NCBI RefSeq assembly: GCF_004339675.1 | Contig: NZ_SLVM01000021.1 | Location: 1 to 57,102, forward strand | Source: Rhodovulum steppense | GTDB lineage: Bacteria > Pseudomonadota > Alphaproteobacteria > Rhodobacterales > Rhodobacteraceae | Length of the DNA stretch: 57,102 nucleotides | Reading direction: 5' to 3' | In this document: positions 38,733-47,614 of the stretch, one piece after another | Layout of the letters: each line of letters begins with the position of its first letter | How positions within the stretch are numbered: the stretch's first letter is position 1 | Program-made: the position numbers and the translations under genes | The notes under the pieces: generated by a model | Told to the model about the DNA's origin: nothing | The model's database searches: none | What the model saw: the letters and a program-made list of their open reading frames with translations, nothing else

Positions 38733-40136
38733 TCATGCTTCGATGGGCAGGTTCTCGCCCAGCGCCGCCAGTTGGGATTCCGCGCTGACGCCGATGGCCG
38801 AGATCGGCCACTGTACCTCGACCACCGCGCCGCGCTGTTCGGTCCGGTCGGCATCCGTCAGGAACGGATCGGACCCGTTGGCAAATATCACCTGCGCGCC
38901 CGAGCGTTCCAGAAGCGTCTTGGCGATGAACAGGCCAAGGCCCATCCCCTCGTATTCCGGCCGCTTCTTCTGTTGCAGCGGGTTCTTGCGCTGGCGCACG
39001 AAGGGATCGCCGATCCGGCCCAGAAGATGCGGCGGATAGCCCGGCCCGTCATCCATGATGCGGATGGTGATTTCGGCGGGCGTCCATTGCGCCAGCACCC
39101 AGACCCGCGTATCGGCGAAATCGACGGCGTTCTGGATCAGGTTTCGCAGCCCGTGGATGATCTCGGGCCGACGATAGACAACGGGCATGCGCGGCGCCCC
39201 GCCATGGATCGGCTCGGAGCGGAAGATCAAGTCCTTGCCGCGGTTCACATGCGGCTCGGCGGCCTCATCGACGATGGCCTCCAGCGGCGCGGTGCGCATG
39301 TGCAGGTCGTCCTTTCCAGCCCGGCCCATCGAGCGCATGATGTCGCGGCAGCGGTCGGCCTGATCGCGGATCAGCTCCATGTCCTCGCGCAGGTCGGGCC
39401 GGTCGGAAAGCTCGTCGATCATCTCGGAACTGACCAGCTTGATCGTGGCCAGCGGCGTGCCCAGCTCATGCGCCGCCGCCGCCACCACGCCGCCCAGATC
39501 CGTCAGCTTCTGTTCCCGCGCCAGCGCCATCTGCGTCGCCAGAAGCGCGTCCGACATCTTGTTCATCTCCGAGATCACCCGCTCGGCATAAAGCCCCAGG
39601 AACGAGATCCCGATCACCAGCGCCGCCCAGAACCCGAACAGGAAGATCGGCGGCAGGCTCTGCACCGCGCCGTCGGCCGTCACCAGCGGCATGTGGTAGA
39701 ACGCCAGCAGCGTGAGCAGCGCAAAGGCCACATGCGCCAGGAACAGGGTCGACCGCTGGCTGAGCGCGGTGGCCGAGATCGTGACCGGCGTCAGGATCAG
39801 CAGTGCAAACGGGTTGTTCAACCCGCCCGTCAGGTAAAGCAGCGCCGCAAGCTGGACGATGTCGAACAGCAGCGTCAGCATCGTTTCGGTTTCCGACAGG
39901 CGCCGGTTCTCGGGGAAGACGGCCACCGCGATGATATTCGCCAGCACCGCGGTTCCCACCACCAGCAGGCACAGCCCCAGGTCGAGCTGGATCTGGAAAT
40001 AGACCTCGGCGACCACGATCGCGATCACCTGCCCCGCGATCGCGGCCCAGCGCAGCAGGATCAGCGTCCTGAGACGGATCCAGTTGCTGCGCTCGGCGGG
40101 CGGCACGAGGCCGGGGGCGGGAACGGGCTCGGGCAT
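38733..40136 (-). CDS. regB: Redox-sensing histidine kinase RegB (PrrB)
   Basis: Membrane sensor of the global RegB/RegA redox system controlling photosynthesis, respiration, and CO2 and N2 fixation genes in Rhodobacter relatives. 467 residues with six hydrophobic segments in residues 22-185. The quinone-sensing loop GGLNNPF is at 104-110, the H box AAAAHELGTPLATI has His223, and the redox-active Cys263 lies in DRCRDIMRSMG. The ATPase domain has the N box NLIQNAV and the DDGPGYPP and GMGLGLFIAKTLL motifs. It is divergent from senC-regA, the classic arrangement. Confidence 0.96.
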   Translation of the reverse strand: MPEPVPAPGLVPPAERSNWIRLRTLILLRWAAIAGQVIAIVVAEVYFQIQLDLGLCLLVVGTAVLANIIAVAVFPENRRLSETETMLTLLFDIVQLAALLYLTGGLNNPFALLILTPVTISATALSQRSTLFLAHVAFALLTLLAFYHMPLVTADGAVQSLPPIFLFGFWAALVIGISFLGLYAERVISEMNKMSDALLATQMALAREQKLTDLGGVVAAAAHELGTPLATIKLVSSEMIDELSDRPDLREDMELIRDQADRCRDIMRSMGRAGKDDLHMRTAPLEAIVDEAAEPHVNRGKDLIFRSEPIHGGAPRMPVVYRRPEIIHGLRNLIQNAVDFADTRVWVLAQWTPAEITIRIMDDGPGYPPHLLGRIGDPFVRQRKNPLQQKKRPEYEGMGLGLFIAKTLLERSGAQVIFANGSDPFLTDADRTEQRGAVVEVQWPISAIGVSAESQLAALGENLPIEA

Positions 40137-40221
40137 GACGGATCCTGTTGCGGGCTTCGCCCTTGTTAATCCGCGCCGGAAGGCCGATCAATGTGAGATG
40201 AAGCCTCCGGGGAGCCAGGCC

Positions 40222-40866
40222 ATGAACCGCACAGCCCTAGCCGGGATCGTGTTGATGCTTGCCGCTCTTGTCGGCGGCGGGCTTTATCTCTTGCAGATGG
40301 GCCCGGGTGACGACCGGTTCGCCCAGTGCCGCAGCGGTCGGATCGGCGGCGATCCGGCGCAATTGGGCGGTCCGTTCACCCTGATCGACGAAACCGGCGC
40401 CACCGTGACCGACCGCGACGTGATCACCGGGCCGACGCTGATCTATTTCGGCTACAGCTTCTGCCCCGATGTCTGCCCGCTGGACAATGCCCGCAACGCC
40501 GAGGCCGTGCATCTGCTGGACGCGCGGGGCTATCAGGTTCTGCCGGTCTTCATCTCGATCGATCCCGGGCGCGACACGCCCGAATTGCTGGCCGAGTTCA
40601 CCGGCTACATGCACCCCCGCATGCTTGGCCTGACCGGCACGCCCGAACAGGTGCGCGCCGCCAGCCGCGCCTATCGCACCTTCTACAGCGTGCAGGACAT
40701 GGAAGACCCCTATTACCTGATCGACCATTCCACCTTTACCTACCTCGCCTTTCCGGACCTTGGTGTGGTCGAGGTCTTCGGCCGCGACATGACGCCCGAG
40801 GAAATGGCGGACCGGGTTGCCTGCTTTGCCGATTCGTTCCGAGTGAAATTGACCCATCCGCGTTAA
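40222..40866 (+). CDS. senC: SCO1/SenC/PrrC-family copper protein
   Basis: Membrane-tethered thioredoxin-fold protein that helps assemble the CuA centre of cytochrome c oxidase and modulates the RegB/RegA pathway. About 214 residues. The first ~22 residues form a single membrane anchor. The copper-binding CPDVCP motif is in YFGYSFCPDVCPLDN, and the third ligand His is in LIDHSTFTYL. The ATG at 40222 follows GGGGAGCC. It is first in the senC-regA-lipoprotein run and divergent from regB. Confidence 0.94.
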   Translation: MNRTALAGIVLMLAALVGGGLYLLQMGPGDDRFAQCRSGRIGGDPAQLGGPFTLIDETGATVTDRDVITGPTLIYFGYSFCPDVCPLDNARNAEAVHLLDARGYQVLPVFISIDPGRDTPELLAEFTGYMHPRMLGLTGTPEQVRAASRAYRTFYSVQDMEDPYYLIDHSTFTYLAFPDLGVVEVFGRDMTPEEMADRVACFADSFRVKLTHPR

Positions 40867-40913
40867 CGTCCTACAAGGAAAAAAATGTCTGGCCCCATCA
40901 GGAGGTTGCCCCC

Positions 40914-41468
40914 ATGGCCGACGGCGAACTGAAGGATCTCGGCCCCGATCCGACCCTGCTTATCGTGGACGATGACGAACCGTTCCTGCGCCGTCTTGCC
41001 AAGGCGATGGAAAAGCGCGGATTCCAGACGGAAACCGCGGATTCCGTGGCGGCCGGCAAGGCCATCGCGACCGCCCGCCCCCCGGCCTATGCGGTGGTCG
41101 ATCTGCGGCTTGAGGATGGCAACGGGCTCGACGTGGTCGAGGTGCTGCGCGAAAAGCGTCCCGATGCCAAGATCGTGGTGCTGACCGGCTATGGCGCCAT
41201 CGCGACCGCCGTGGCCGCGGTCAAGATCGGGGCCACGGATTACCTGTCCAAGCCGGCTGACGCCAATGACGTCACCGCCGCGCTGCTGTCGGATGGCGAG
41301 GCGCTTCCGCCCCCGCCCGAGAACCCGATGTCGGCCGATCGCGTGCGGTGGGAGCATATCCAGCGCGTCTACGAGCAATGCGACCGCAACGTGTCGGAAA
41401 CCGCGCGGCGGCTGAACATGCACCGCCGGACGCTGCAACGCATCCTCGCCAAGCGCAGCCCGAGGTGA
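40914..41468 (+). CDS. regA: Response regulator RegA (PrrA/ActR)
   Basis: DNA-binding response regulator for RegB. About 184 residues, the single-receiver short form. LLIVDDDEPFLRRLAKAMEKRGF carries the acidic pocket, and phosphorylation would occur at Asp63 in AVVDLRLEDGNG. VLTGYGAIATAVAAVKIGATDYLSKPAD completes the receiver. After a Pro-rich linker, the Fis-type helix-turn-helix NVSETARRLNMHRRTLQRIL binds DNA. AGGAGG lies about eight bases upstream of the ATG. The lipoprotein gene downstream starts inside its stop codon. Confidence 0.97.
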   Translation: MADGELKDLGPDPTLLIVDDDEPFLRRLAKAMEKRGFQTETADSVAAGKAIATARPPAYAVVDLRLEDGNGLDVVEVLREKRPDAKIVVLTGYGAIATAVAAVKIGATDYLSKPADANDVTAALLSDGEALPPPPENPMSADRVRWEHIQRVYEQCDRNVSETARRLNMHRRTLQRILAKRSPR

Positions 41469-41794
41469 GGGCGGGCGCGGCTGCGCTTGTCCTTCTGCTG
41501 GCGGGCTGCGTCGCGGCCCCGCCGCAGGACCGGGTTTCGACCCTGTTCCTGCCCGATGCGGGGGGTCTTGCCGTTTCCGGCAGCCCCCTGCGCGTCGATT
41601 TCGGCCGTGCGCCCGACGGCGTGATCGCGCCGCTCTCCCGCGAATTGGGGCCGCCCCGCGCCGTGCCACTGACCGGCTGTCCGCAGGGGATCGAGCGGCA
41701 ACTGGCCTGGGGCGATCTTGTCCTGACCTTCACCCGCGAACAATTCGTCGGCTGGCGACAGGCCGGGGCCGCGGCCGGACAGATCTGCGCCTAA
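41465..41794 (+). CDS. Small putative lipoprotein, unknown function
   Basis: About 109 residues. It begins with GTG overlapping the regA stop (GTGA), suggesting coupling to regA. The short hydrophobic N-terminus ends in the lipobox LLAGC, so it should be a lipid-anchored envelope protein. The mature part contains two more Cys (LTGCPQGI and a terminal QIC), which could form a disulfide. I do not recognise a family. It is convergent with the HD-domain gene, with a 4-bp overlap. Confidence 0.7.
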   Translation: MRAGAAALVLLLAGCVAAPPQDRVSTLFLPDAGGLAVSGSPLRVDFGRAPDGVIAPLSRELGPPRAVPLTGCPQGIERQLAWGDLVLTFTREQFVGWRQAGAAAGQICA

Positions 41795-42381
41795 AGCAGC
41801 GCCAGCAATTCCGCGTGCCGCGCGGTATAGGCCGCGCGCACCTCGACCGGCGGGCGCAGATGCAGGCAAAGCCCCGCGACCAGCCCGGGTTTCGGCGCGG
41901 TGAAGAAGCGGTCCGCCTCCTTCTCCGAGAACCCGGCCAGTTGCGTCGCCTCCAGCCAGGCGGACATCTGGTCGGCCTTCTTGATCTGGGCCTTGACCGT
42001 CTTCGGCACCTCGGCCGGCAGCCCGAAGCGGATATGGATCGCCGCCGCCAGCCGCTTGTCGAGCTCGCCATAGGCTGGCCCGACCGCGGCCTTCACCGGC
42101 GAGATCATGTCGCCGATCACATATTCCGGCGCGTCGTGCAGCAAGGCCGCCAGCCGCCATTTCACCGGCGCCTCGGGCATCAGCCGGGTAAAGATCGCCT
42201 CGACCAGCAGCGAATGTTCGGCCACTGAATAGGGCCAGTCGCCCCGCGTCTGCCCGTTCCAGCGCGCAACAAAGGCCAGCCCATGGGCGATGTCCTCGAT
42301 CTCGATATCCACGGGTGTCGGGTCCAGCAGGTCCAGCCGCCTGCCCGACAGCATCCTTTGCCACGCGCGCGGTTGCTTCAT
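41791..42381 (-). CDS. HD-domain phosphohydrolase (YfbR-like)
   Basis: About 196 residues from the ATG at 42381 (MKQPRAWQRMLSGRRLDLLDP), preceded by GGAGAG. The metal site is formed by YSVAEHSLLVE (His), LLHDAPEYVIGD (His-Asp) and a downstream Asp in KKADQMSAWLEATQ, the pattern of YfbR-type 5'-nucleotidases and related HD hydrolases. Substrate is unproven; a nucleotide is likely. It is divergent from ahcY and convergent with the small lipoprotein gene. Confidence 0.82.
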   Translation of the reverse strand: MKQPRAWQRMLSGRRLDLLDPTPVDIEIEDIAHGLAFVARWNGQTRGDWPYSVAEHSLLVEAIFTRLMPEAPVKWRLAALLHDAPEYVIGDMISPVKAAVGPAYGELDKRLAAAIHIRFGLPAEVPKTVKAQIKKADQMSAWLEATQLAGFSEKEADRFFTAPKPGLVAGLCLHLRPPVEVRAAYTARHAELLALL

Positions 42382-42424
42382 TTCCGCTCTCCTTCGGTCG
42401 TTCGATTGCCACGGGGCGCGCGCA

Positions 42425-42453
42425 TTGTCGACCCGGGCGCGCGGTGCTATGTG
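42425..42453 (+). promoter_or_regulatory. Possible promoter of ahcY
   Basis: TTGTCG, a 17-bp spacer and TATGTG lie 35 bases before the ahcY start codon. Hexamer matches are moderate. No SAH-riboswitch structure is recognised in the 107-bp leader/intergenic region. Confidence 0.35.
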
Positions 42454-42488
42454 CCGCCTGAGCTTCGACACACGAGGAGATTGGCGCA

Positions 42489-43883
42489 ATGGCGCAGGAC
42501 TACATCGTCAAGGACATTTCGCTGGCCGCGTTCGGTCGCAAGGAACTGGACATCGCCGAAACCGAGATGCCGGGCCTGATGGCGCTGCGCGCCGAATTCG
42601 GCGAGACGAAACCGCTGAAAGGCGCGCGCATCGCGGGCAGCCTGCACATGACGATCCAGACCGCGGTCCTGATCGAGACGCTGGTGGCGCTGGGCGCCGA
42701 TGTGCGCTGGGCGTCGTGCAACATCTTCTCGACCCAGGACCACGCTGCGGCCGCCATCGCCGAGGCGGGCGTGCCCGTCTTCGCCATCAAGGGCGAAACG
42801 CTGGTCGATTACTGGGCCTATACCGACAGGATCTTCCAGTTCGCGGAGGGCACCGCCAACATGATCCTCGACGATGGCGGCGATGCCACGCTTTACGTCC
42901 TGCTCGGCGCGCGTGTCGAGAATGGCGAGGATGACCTGATCGCCGTGCCTACCTCGGAAGAGGAAGAGGCGTTGTTCGCCCAGATCCGCAAGCGTCTGGC
43001 CGAAACCCCCGGCTGGTTCACCCGCCAGCGCGAGGCGATCCGCGGCGTGTCCGAGGAAACGACCACCGGCGTTCACCGCCTTTACGAGCTGCACGCCAAG
43101 GGCCTGCTGCCCTTCCCGGCAATCAACGTGAACGACAGCGTCACCAAGTCGAAATTCGACAACAAGTATGGCTGCAAGGAAAGCCTCGTGGACGGCATCC
43201 GGCGGGCCACCGACACGATGATGGCGGGCAAGGTCGCCGTCGTCTGCGGCTATGGCGATGTCGGCAAGGGCTCGGCCGCCTCGCTGCGCGGGGCCGGTGC
43301 CCGCGTCAAGGTGACCGAGGTCGACCCGATCTGCGCGCTTCAGGCCGCGATGGACGGGTTCGAGGTCGTGCTGCTGGAGGATGTGATCGGCACCGCCGAC
43401 ATCTTCATCACCACCACCGGCAACAAGGACGTGATCCGCATCGAGCATATGCGCGAGATGAAGGACATGGCGATCGTCGGCAATATCGGCCATTTCGACA
43501 ACGAGATTCAGGTCGCCGCGCTGAAGAACCACAAATGGACCAATATCAAGGACCAGGTGGACATGATCGAGATGCCTTCGGGCGCGCGGATCATCCTTCT
43601 GTCCGAGGGGCGCCTGCTGAACCTCGGCAACGCCACCGGCCACCCGTCCTTCGTGATGTCCGCAAGCTTCACCAACCAGGTTCTGGCGCAGATCGAACTG
43701 TGGACCAAGGGCGACGACTACCAGCCCGGCGTCTACATCCTGCCCAAGCATCTGGATGAAAAGGTCGCCCGCCTGCATCTGGACAGGATCGGCGTCAAGC
43801 TGACCCGGCTGTCGCCCGAACAGGCCGCCTATATCGGCGTGACCCCCGAAGGCCCGTTCAAGCCGGAACATTACCGCTACTGA
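42489..43883 (+). CDS. ahcY: Adenosylhomocysteinase
   Basis: NAD-dependent hydrolase splitting S-adenosylhomocysteine into adenosine and homocysteine, relieving product inhibition of methyltransferases such as RsmG. 464 residues. [33 protein letters not shown] and GETLVDYW are substrate-binding. [15 protein letters not shown] has the catalytic Lys and Asp, [11 protein letters not shown] is the NAD loop, and the C-terminus ends KPEHYRY. CGAGGAGA lies upstream of the ATG, and a strong terminator follows. Confidence 0.98.
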   Translation: MAQDYIVKDISLAAFGRKELDIAETEMPGLMALRAEFGETKPLKGARIAGSLHMTIQTAVLIETLVALGADVRWASCNIFSTQDHAAAAIAEAGVPVFAIKGETLVDYWAYTDRIFQFAEGTANMILDDGGDATLYVLLGARVENGEDDLIAVPTSEEEEALFAQIRKRLAETPGWFTRQREAIRGVSEETTTGVHRLYELHAKGLLPFPAINVNDSVTKSKFDNKYGCKESLVDGIRRATDTMMAGKVAVVCGYGDVGKGSAASLRGAGARVKVTEVDPICALQAAMDGFEVVLLEDVIGTADIFITTTGNKDVIRIEHMREMKDMAIVGNIGHFDNEIQVAALKNHKWTNIKDQVDMIEMPSGARIILLSEGRLLNLGNATGHPSFVMSASFTNQVLAQIELWTKGDDYQPGVYILPKHLDEKVARLHLDRIGVKLTRLSPEQAAYIGVTPEGPFKPEHYRY

Positions 43884-43907
43884 GATCGGTCCCTTCGCGT
43901 GACAGCT

Positions 43908-43944
43908 GCGCCGTCCGGGGATACCGGGCGGCGCGTTTCGTTTC
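43908..43944 (+). terminator. Intrinsic terminator downstream of ahcY
   Basis: An 11-bp stem (43908-43918 with 43924-43934, one G-U wobble) closes a 5-base loop and is followed by GTTTCGTTTC. It lies 25 bases after the ahcY stop. Confidence 0.7.
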
Positions 43945-43980
43945 GGCGGGCGTTTTCAGCCGGAACAGGGACTGATCGGC

Positions 43981-45186
43981 CTAAAGGTTCTCGCCGAACC
44001 CGTAGGTCTGCGTCACATAGTCGATATCCTTGTCGCCCCGCCCCGACAGGTTGATCAGGATCGACTTGCCCGGATGGTTCTCCGCCTCGCGCATGGCAAA
44101 GGCCACGGCATGCGCGCTTTCCAGCGCCGGGATGATGCCTTCGTGCCGCGACAGCGCGAAGAAGGCGGCCAGCGCCTCCTTGTCGTCGGCCGCCGTATAG
44201 GTGACCCGCCCGGTGCGATGCAGATGCGCATGTTCCGGCCCCACGCCCGGATAGTCGAGCCCCGAGGCCACCGTATGCACCGGCGCCGGGTTGCCGTCCG
44301 CATCCTTCAGGACCATCGTGCGAAAGCCGTGGATATCGCCATCCTCGCCATAGGTGATCGTCGCGGCATGGTCGCCCAGCTTCGAGGATGTGCCCAGTGG
44401 CTCGACCCCGAAAAGCGCCACGTCGTCGTCGATGAAGCCCGAGAACAGGCCCATCGCGTTCGATCCCCCACCGACACAGGCCGCCACCATGTCGGGCAGC
44501 TCGCCCGTCAGTTCCAGAAACTGCTCGCGCGCCTCGACGCCCACCACATGCTGGAAGTTCCTGACCATCATCGGAAAGGGATGCGGCCCCACCACCGAGC
44601 CGATGGCGAACAGCGCCGTGTCGGCCTGCCCCAGATAGCTCTGGAAGCACGAATCCACCGCCTCCTTCAGCGACCGCCCGCCAAAGCCCACCGGCACCAC
44701 CGTCGCGCCCAGCAGCTTCATCCGGGTGACGTTCGGCGCTTCCTTGGCGATGTCGATCTCGCCCATGTGGATTTCGCATTCCATGCCGAAATAGGCCGCC
44801 GCCGTCGCCAGCGCCACGCCATGCTGGCCCGCGCCGGTTTCGGCCATCAGCTTGGTCTTGCCCATGAAGCGCGCCAGCAAACCCTCGGCCATGCAATGGT
44901 TCAGCTTGTGCGCGCCGGTATGGTTCAGATCCTCGCGCTTGGCATAGATCTGCGCGCCGCCGCACAGCGCCGACAGGTTCTTCAGATGCGAGACCGGCGT
45001 CGGTCGGCCCTGGAAATGCTTGCGGATATAGCGCAGCTCGCGGATGAACTCGGCCGACTTGGAAATCCGGTCATAGGCGTCGCGGATCTCCTTGAAATGC
45101 GGCTCCAGCGGCGGCGGCAGCATTGCGCCGCCATAGTCCCCGAACCATCCCTCCCGCGTCGGCGTGGTCTTCAGATAGGACGCCAT
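43981..45186 (-). CDS. trpB: Tryptophan synthase beta-chain family protein (stand-alone)
   Basis: PLP-dependent enzyme of the TrpB family, making tryptophan from indole and serine. About 401 residues from the ATG at 45186 ([20 protein letters not shown]). The catalytic Lys is in [11 protein letters not shown], followed by [16 protein letters not shown], the phosphate-binding GGGSNAMG, the conserved Glu segment [11 protein letters not shown] and [12 protein letters not shown]. No trpA or trpF adjoins it. Several stretches (for example [18 protein letters not shown] and [16 protein letters not shown]) differ from the usual operon-encoded TrpB, so it may be an extra copy for indole salvage or another beta-replacement reaction. 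Confidence 0.85.
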   Translation of the reverse strand: MASYLKTTPTREGWFGDYGGAMLPPPLEPHFKEIRDAYDRISKSAEFIRELRYIRKHFQGRPTPVSHLKNLSALCGGAQIYAKREDLNHTGAHKLNHCMAEGLLARFMGKTKLMAETGAGQHGVALATAAAYFGMECEIHMGEIDIAKEAPNVTRMKLLGATVVPVGFGGRSLKEAVDSCFQSYLGQADTALFAIGSVVGPHPFPMMVRNFQHVVGVEAREQFLELTGELPDMVAACVGGGSNAMGLFSGFIDDDVALFGVEPLGTSSKLGDHAATITYGEDGDIHGFRTMVLKDADGNPAPVHTVASGLDYPGVGPEHAHLHRTGRVTYTAADDKEALAAFFALSRHEGIIPALESAHAVAFAMREAENHPGKSILINLSGRGDKDIDYVTQTYGFGENL

Positions 45187-45288
45187 CCCGTTCCCTCCTC
45201 GTCGTGACTGGCGCCGATATGACAGCGCCGTGGCGGCGGCCTCAAGGCGTGAAAGCGCCACATCGCAGGGCCGCGCGCAGGTTTTCGT

Positions 45289-45317
45289 TTTGCCTGATCG
45301 GTCTTTTTGCCTAGGGT
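45289..45317 (+). promoter_or_regulatory. Possible promoter of the DUF2853 gene
   Basis: TTTGCC, a 17-bp spacer and TAGGGT lie about 45 bases before the ATG at 45362. The -10 resembles the TAGNNT type often seen in GC-rich alphaproteobacteria. Matched by eye only. Confidence 0.35.
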
Positions 45318-45361
45318 CCGCTCATGGTGAGGAACGGATTTCTGCAACGGGAGGAGTTCTT

Positions 45362-45703
45362 ATGGGAAAACGCGAAGAGCTGATCGCACGATATGCCGAC
45401 GACCTGCGCAACAAATGCGGGATCGAACCGGACATGGATTTGCTGACAAAGGTCACCATCGGCTGCGGCCCCGCGATCTACGATGCCGACGCCGCGACCG
45501 TCGCCGCCACCCAGCCGGGCGAGATCGAAACGGTTCGGACCAATTTCCTCATCAAGAAGCTGGGCCTGCCCGACGGTCCCGAACTGACCGAGGCGATCAA
45601 CGCGGTGATCGAGACCTATGGCCAGTCTGAGCGCAACAAGTATCGCGCGGTGGTCTACTACATGCTGACCAAGCATTTCGGCAAGGAACAGATCTACGGC
45701 TGA
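45362..45703 (+). CDS. DUF2853-family small protein
   Basis: About 113 residues, highly charged, predicted helical and without a signal peptide or membrane segment. It begins MGKREELIARYADDLRNK, contains VTIGCGPAIYDADAATVA and ends LTKHFGKEQIYG. This matches, from memory, the DUF2853 family, which has a determined structure but no assigned function. GGGAGGAG sits well placed upstream of the ATG. It is divergent from trpB and is followed by the candidate small-RNA region. Confidence 0.82.
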   Translation: MGKREELIARYADDLRNKCGIEPDMDLLTKVTIGCGPAIYDADAATVAATQPGEIETVRTNFLIKKLGLPDGPELTEAINAVIETYGQSERNKYRAVVYYMLTKHFGKEQIYG

Positions 45704-45824
45704 TCCTTCGCGGCACGGATCGGGGGCGTCCCCGGCGGGCGCCCTTCGCGTTCCCTGCCCAGTCGTCTCAAATTGCGGGCACTTGCCCTTTGCGCCGAGC
45801 GGCAGCCCGGGTTATGGTCCGAAC

Positions 45825-45930
45825 ATGCCCTCCAGTATGGTGGGGCCCTCAGATAGGTTCACGTGTGGTGCGCAGGGTGCACGTGGGGTGATGGAGGGTT
45901 CCGCATCTGGTGGAGCCCTCCATTTTTTTT
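45825..45930 (+). ncRNA. Candidate small RNA with intrinsic terminator
   Basis: TTGCGC (45790-45795), a 17-bp spacer and TATGGT (45813-45818) would start transcription near 45825. The ~105-nt product has no open frame of note. It contains a possible middle hairpin built on two CACGTG motifs (45860-45865 and 45880-45885) and ends in a very strong terminator with eight Ts. CCCTCC at 45828-45833 could alternatively pair with GGAGGG in the terminator stem. It might instead be only a late terminator for the DUF2853 mRNA. No known RNA family is recognised. Confidence 0.42.
45891..45930 (+). terminator. Strong intrinsic terminator
   Basis: A 12-bp stem, ATGGAGGGTTCC (45891-45902) with GGAGCCCTCCAT (45912-45923), has one U-G wobble and a 9-base loop. 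It runs straight into an 8-T tract at 45923-45930. This is the best terminator in the window. Confidence 0.88.
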
Positions 45931-45956
45931 CGGAGTGCCGCTGGCGGAATGCCCCG

Positions 45957-46370
45957 CTACAGCCCGCCCATCTCGCAAACGATCCGCCATTCCTCGTCCG
46001 TCACCGGCTGCACCGACAGGCGCGAGTTGTTGACCAGCACCATGCCCGCCAGCCGCGGCTCGGCCTTGCACATCTCCAGCGTCACGGGCCGGGGCAGCGG
46101 CTGCACCGCCTTGATGTCCACGCATTCCCAGCGCGGATCTCCGGCCTTGCTGTCGGGATGGGCCTCGGCGATCACCTCGACGATGCCGACCACCGCCTTT
46201 TCGCTGAGCGAGTGATAGAAGAACCCCCGATCCCCCAGCCTCATCGCCCGCATGTTGTTGCGCGCCTGATAGTTGCGCACGCCGTCCCATTCCTCGCCCG
46301 CATCGCCGCGGGCCACCTGGTCGTCCCAGCTCCAGGTGTTGGGCTCGGACTTGAACAGCCAATACGCCAT
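45957..46370 (-). CDS. EVE-domain protein
   Basis: 137 residues, the whole length being one EVE domain (PUA-like fold, as in human THYN1), which is thought to read modified bases in RNA or DNA. Typical features are MAYWLFKSEP, WDGVRNYQARNNMRAM, GDRGFFYHS and VGIVEVI. The start codon shares one base with the stop of the upstream yciI gene, so the two are co-transcribed. Function in this organism is unproven. Confidence 0.92.
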   Translation of the reverse strand: MAYWLFKSEPNTWSWDDQVARGDAGEEWDGVRNYQARNNMRAMRLGDRGFFYHSLSEKAVVGIVEVIAEAHPDSKAGDPRWECVDIKAVQPLPRPVTLEMCKAEPRLAGMVLVNNSRLSVQPVTDEEWRIVCEMGGL

Positions 46371-46645
46371 CAGCCGATCACCCGTTTCCATTCCTCGATC
46401 ACGACGCTGTCGAACAGCCCCGCCTTGGCGTAAGGGTCGCCCGTCGCCCAGGTCTCGGCCGCCGCGCGGTCGGCCACGTCCAGGATCACCAGCGAGCCGC
46501 ACATCTGCCCGGCGCCGTCCAGGAACGGCCCGGCCTGCGCTACCACGCCAGATTGTTCGATATAGCCCAGATGGGCGGCGCGGTTGTCCAGGCGGGTTTG
46601 CAGATGGCCGGGCCTGTCCCGGCAGATCAGCGCGAAAAGCGGCAT
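46370..46645 (-). CDS. YciI-family protein
   Basis: 91 residues with the ferredoxin-like YciI/YCII fold. The hallmark His-Asp positions are in HLQTRLDNRAAHLGYI, followed by AGPFLDGAGQMCGSLVIL and the DPYAKAGLFDSVVIEEW segment. Members are small possible hydrolases or dehydrogenase-like proteins of unclear role. It lies 3 bp downstream of gpsA and overlaps the EVE gene. Confidence 0.9.
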   Translation of the reverse strand: MPLFALICRDRPGHLQTRLDNRAAHLGYIEQSGVVAQAGPFLDGAGQMCGSLVILDVADRAAAETWATGDPYAKAGLFDSVVIEEWKRVIG

Positions 46646-46648
46646 GTC

Positions 46649-47614
46649 TCATTCCTCCTTCAGCGGGCGGCTCAAGAGGATCTTGACCGCCTCGGAAATG
46701 CTGCGCCGGCCGTCGATCACATGGGCGACGCTTTGGGTCACCGGCATGTCGATGCCGCGCGCCGTGGCGATGGCGGCAACGGCGCGGGCGGTGGCCGCGC
46801 CCTCGACCGTCACCTCGGGGTCGAAATATTGACCCTTGCCCAGCGCCACGCCAAAGCTGAAATTGCGCGACTGCGCCGAGGTGCAGGTCAGCACCAGATC
46901 GCCGAAGCCCGACAGCCCTGCCAGCGTTTCGGGCTCCGCGCCATAGACGCGGGCAAAGCGCTGCATCTCGGCAAAGCCCCGCGTGATCAGCGCCGCCCGC
47001 GCGCTTTCGCCCAGCCCCGTGCCGATCACGATGCCCGCCGCAATCGCCATCACGTTCTTCAGTGCGCCGCCCAGTTCCGCCCCCACCGTGTCGGTCGTGC
47101 GGTAAAGCCTGAGCGTCTGCGTGGACAGCCGTTCCTGCAAGGCCACGCCCACGGACGGGTCGGCGCAGGCCAGGGTCAGCGCGGTCGGCAGCCCGCGCGC
47201 GATGTCGGCGGCAAAGCTGGGTCCGGTCAGCACCGCGGGCACCGTCTCGGGGCAGTTCTCGGCGATGATCGCCACCGGCCCCCGCCCCGTCGCCAGATCG
47301 ACCCCCTTGCAACAGGCCACCATCGCCCGGGCCCCCAGCCGCGGACCATAGGTTTCCAGCACGCTTGCCAGCACCTGCATGGGCGTTGCCAGCAGAACAA
47401 GTTCCGAACCGCCGATCGCGTCGATATCGGACGTGATCGCCACATTCGGCGGCAGTTGCACACCCGGTAGGCGGGGGTTTTCGTTGCACTGCCGGATTTC
47501 CTCGGCAAACGGTTCTTCATGCGCCCAGATCGCCACGTCGCGCCCGGCTTCGGCCAGCACGACGCCCATTGCCGTGCCGAAGGCGCCTGCGCCTGCAATC
47601 CCGATCACGCTCAT
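46649..47614 (-). CDS. gpsA: Glycerol-3-phosphate dehydrogenase [NAD(P)+]
   Basis: Reduces dihydroxyacetone phosphate to sn-glycerol-3-phosphate for phospholipid synthesis. About 321 residues. The NAD(P) loop [17 protein letters not shown] is at the N-terminus; [17 protein letters not shown] and the [14 protein letters not shown] (catalytic Lys), [11 protein letters not shown] and [10 protein letters not shown] blocks are canonical. The ATG overlaps the tsaD stop by 4 bp. It is second in tsaD-gpsA-yciI-EVE. Confidence 0.97.
   Translation of the reverse strand: MSVIGIAGAGAFGTAMGVVLAEAGRDVAIWAHEEPFAEEIRQCNENPRLPGVQLPPNVAITSDIDAIGGSELVLLATPMQVLASVLETYGPRLGARAMVACCKGVDLATGRGPVAIIAENCPETVPAVLTGPSFAADIARGLPTALTLACADPSVGVALQERLSTQTLRLYRTTDTVGAELGGALKNVMAIAAGIVIGTGLGESARAALITRGFAEMQRFARVYGAEPETLAGLSGFGDLVLTCTSAQSRNFSFGVALGKGQYFDPEVTVEGAATARAVAAIATARGIDMPVTQSVAHVIDGRRSISEAVKILLSRPLKEE

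Noticed and set aside
42382-42488. SAH or SAM riboswitch in the ahcY leader
   Set aside because: The region is short and I could not find the conserved core or pseudoknot of known SAH/SAM classes. Only a promoter is proposed.
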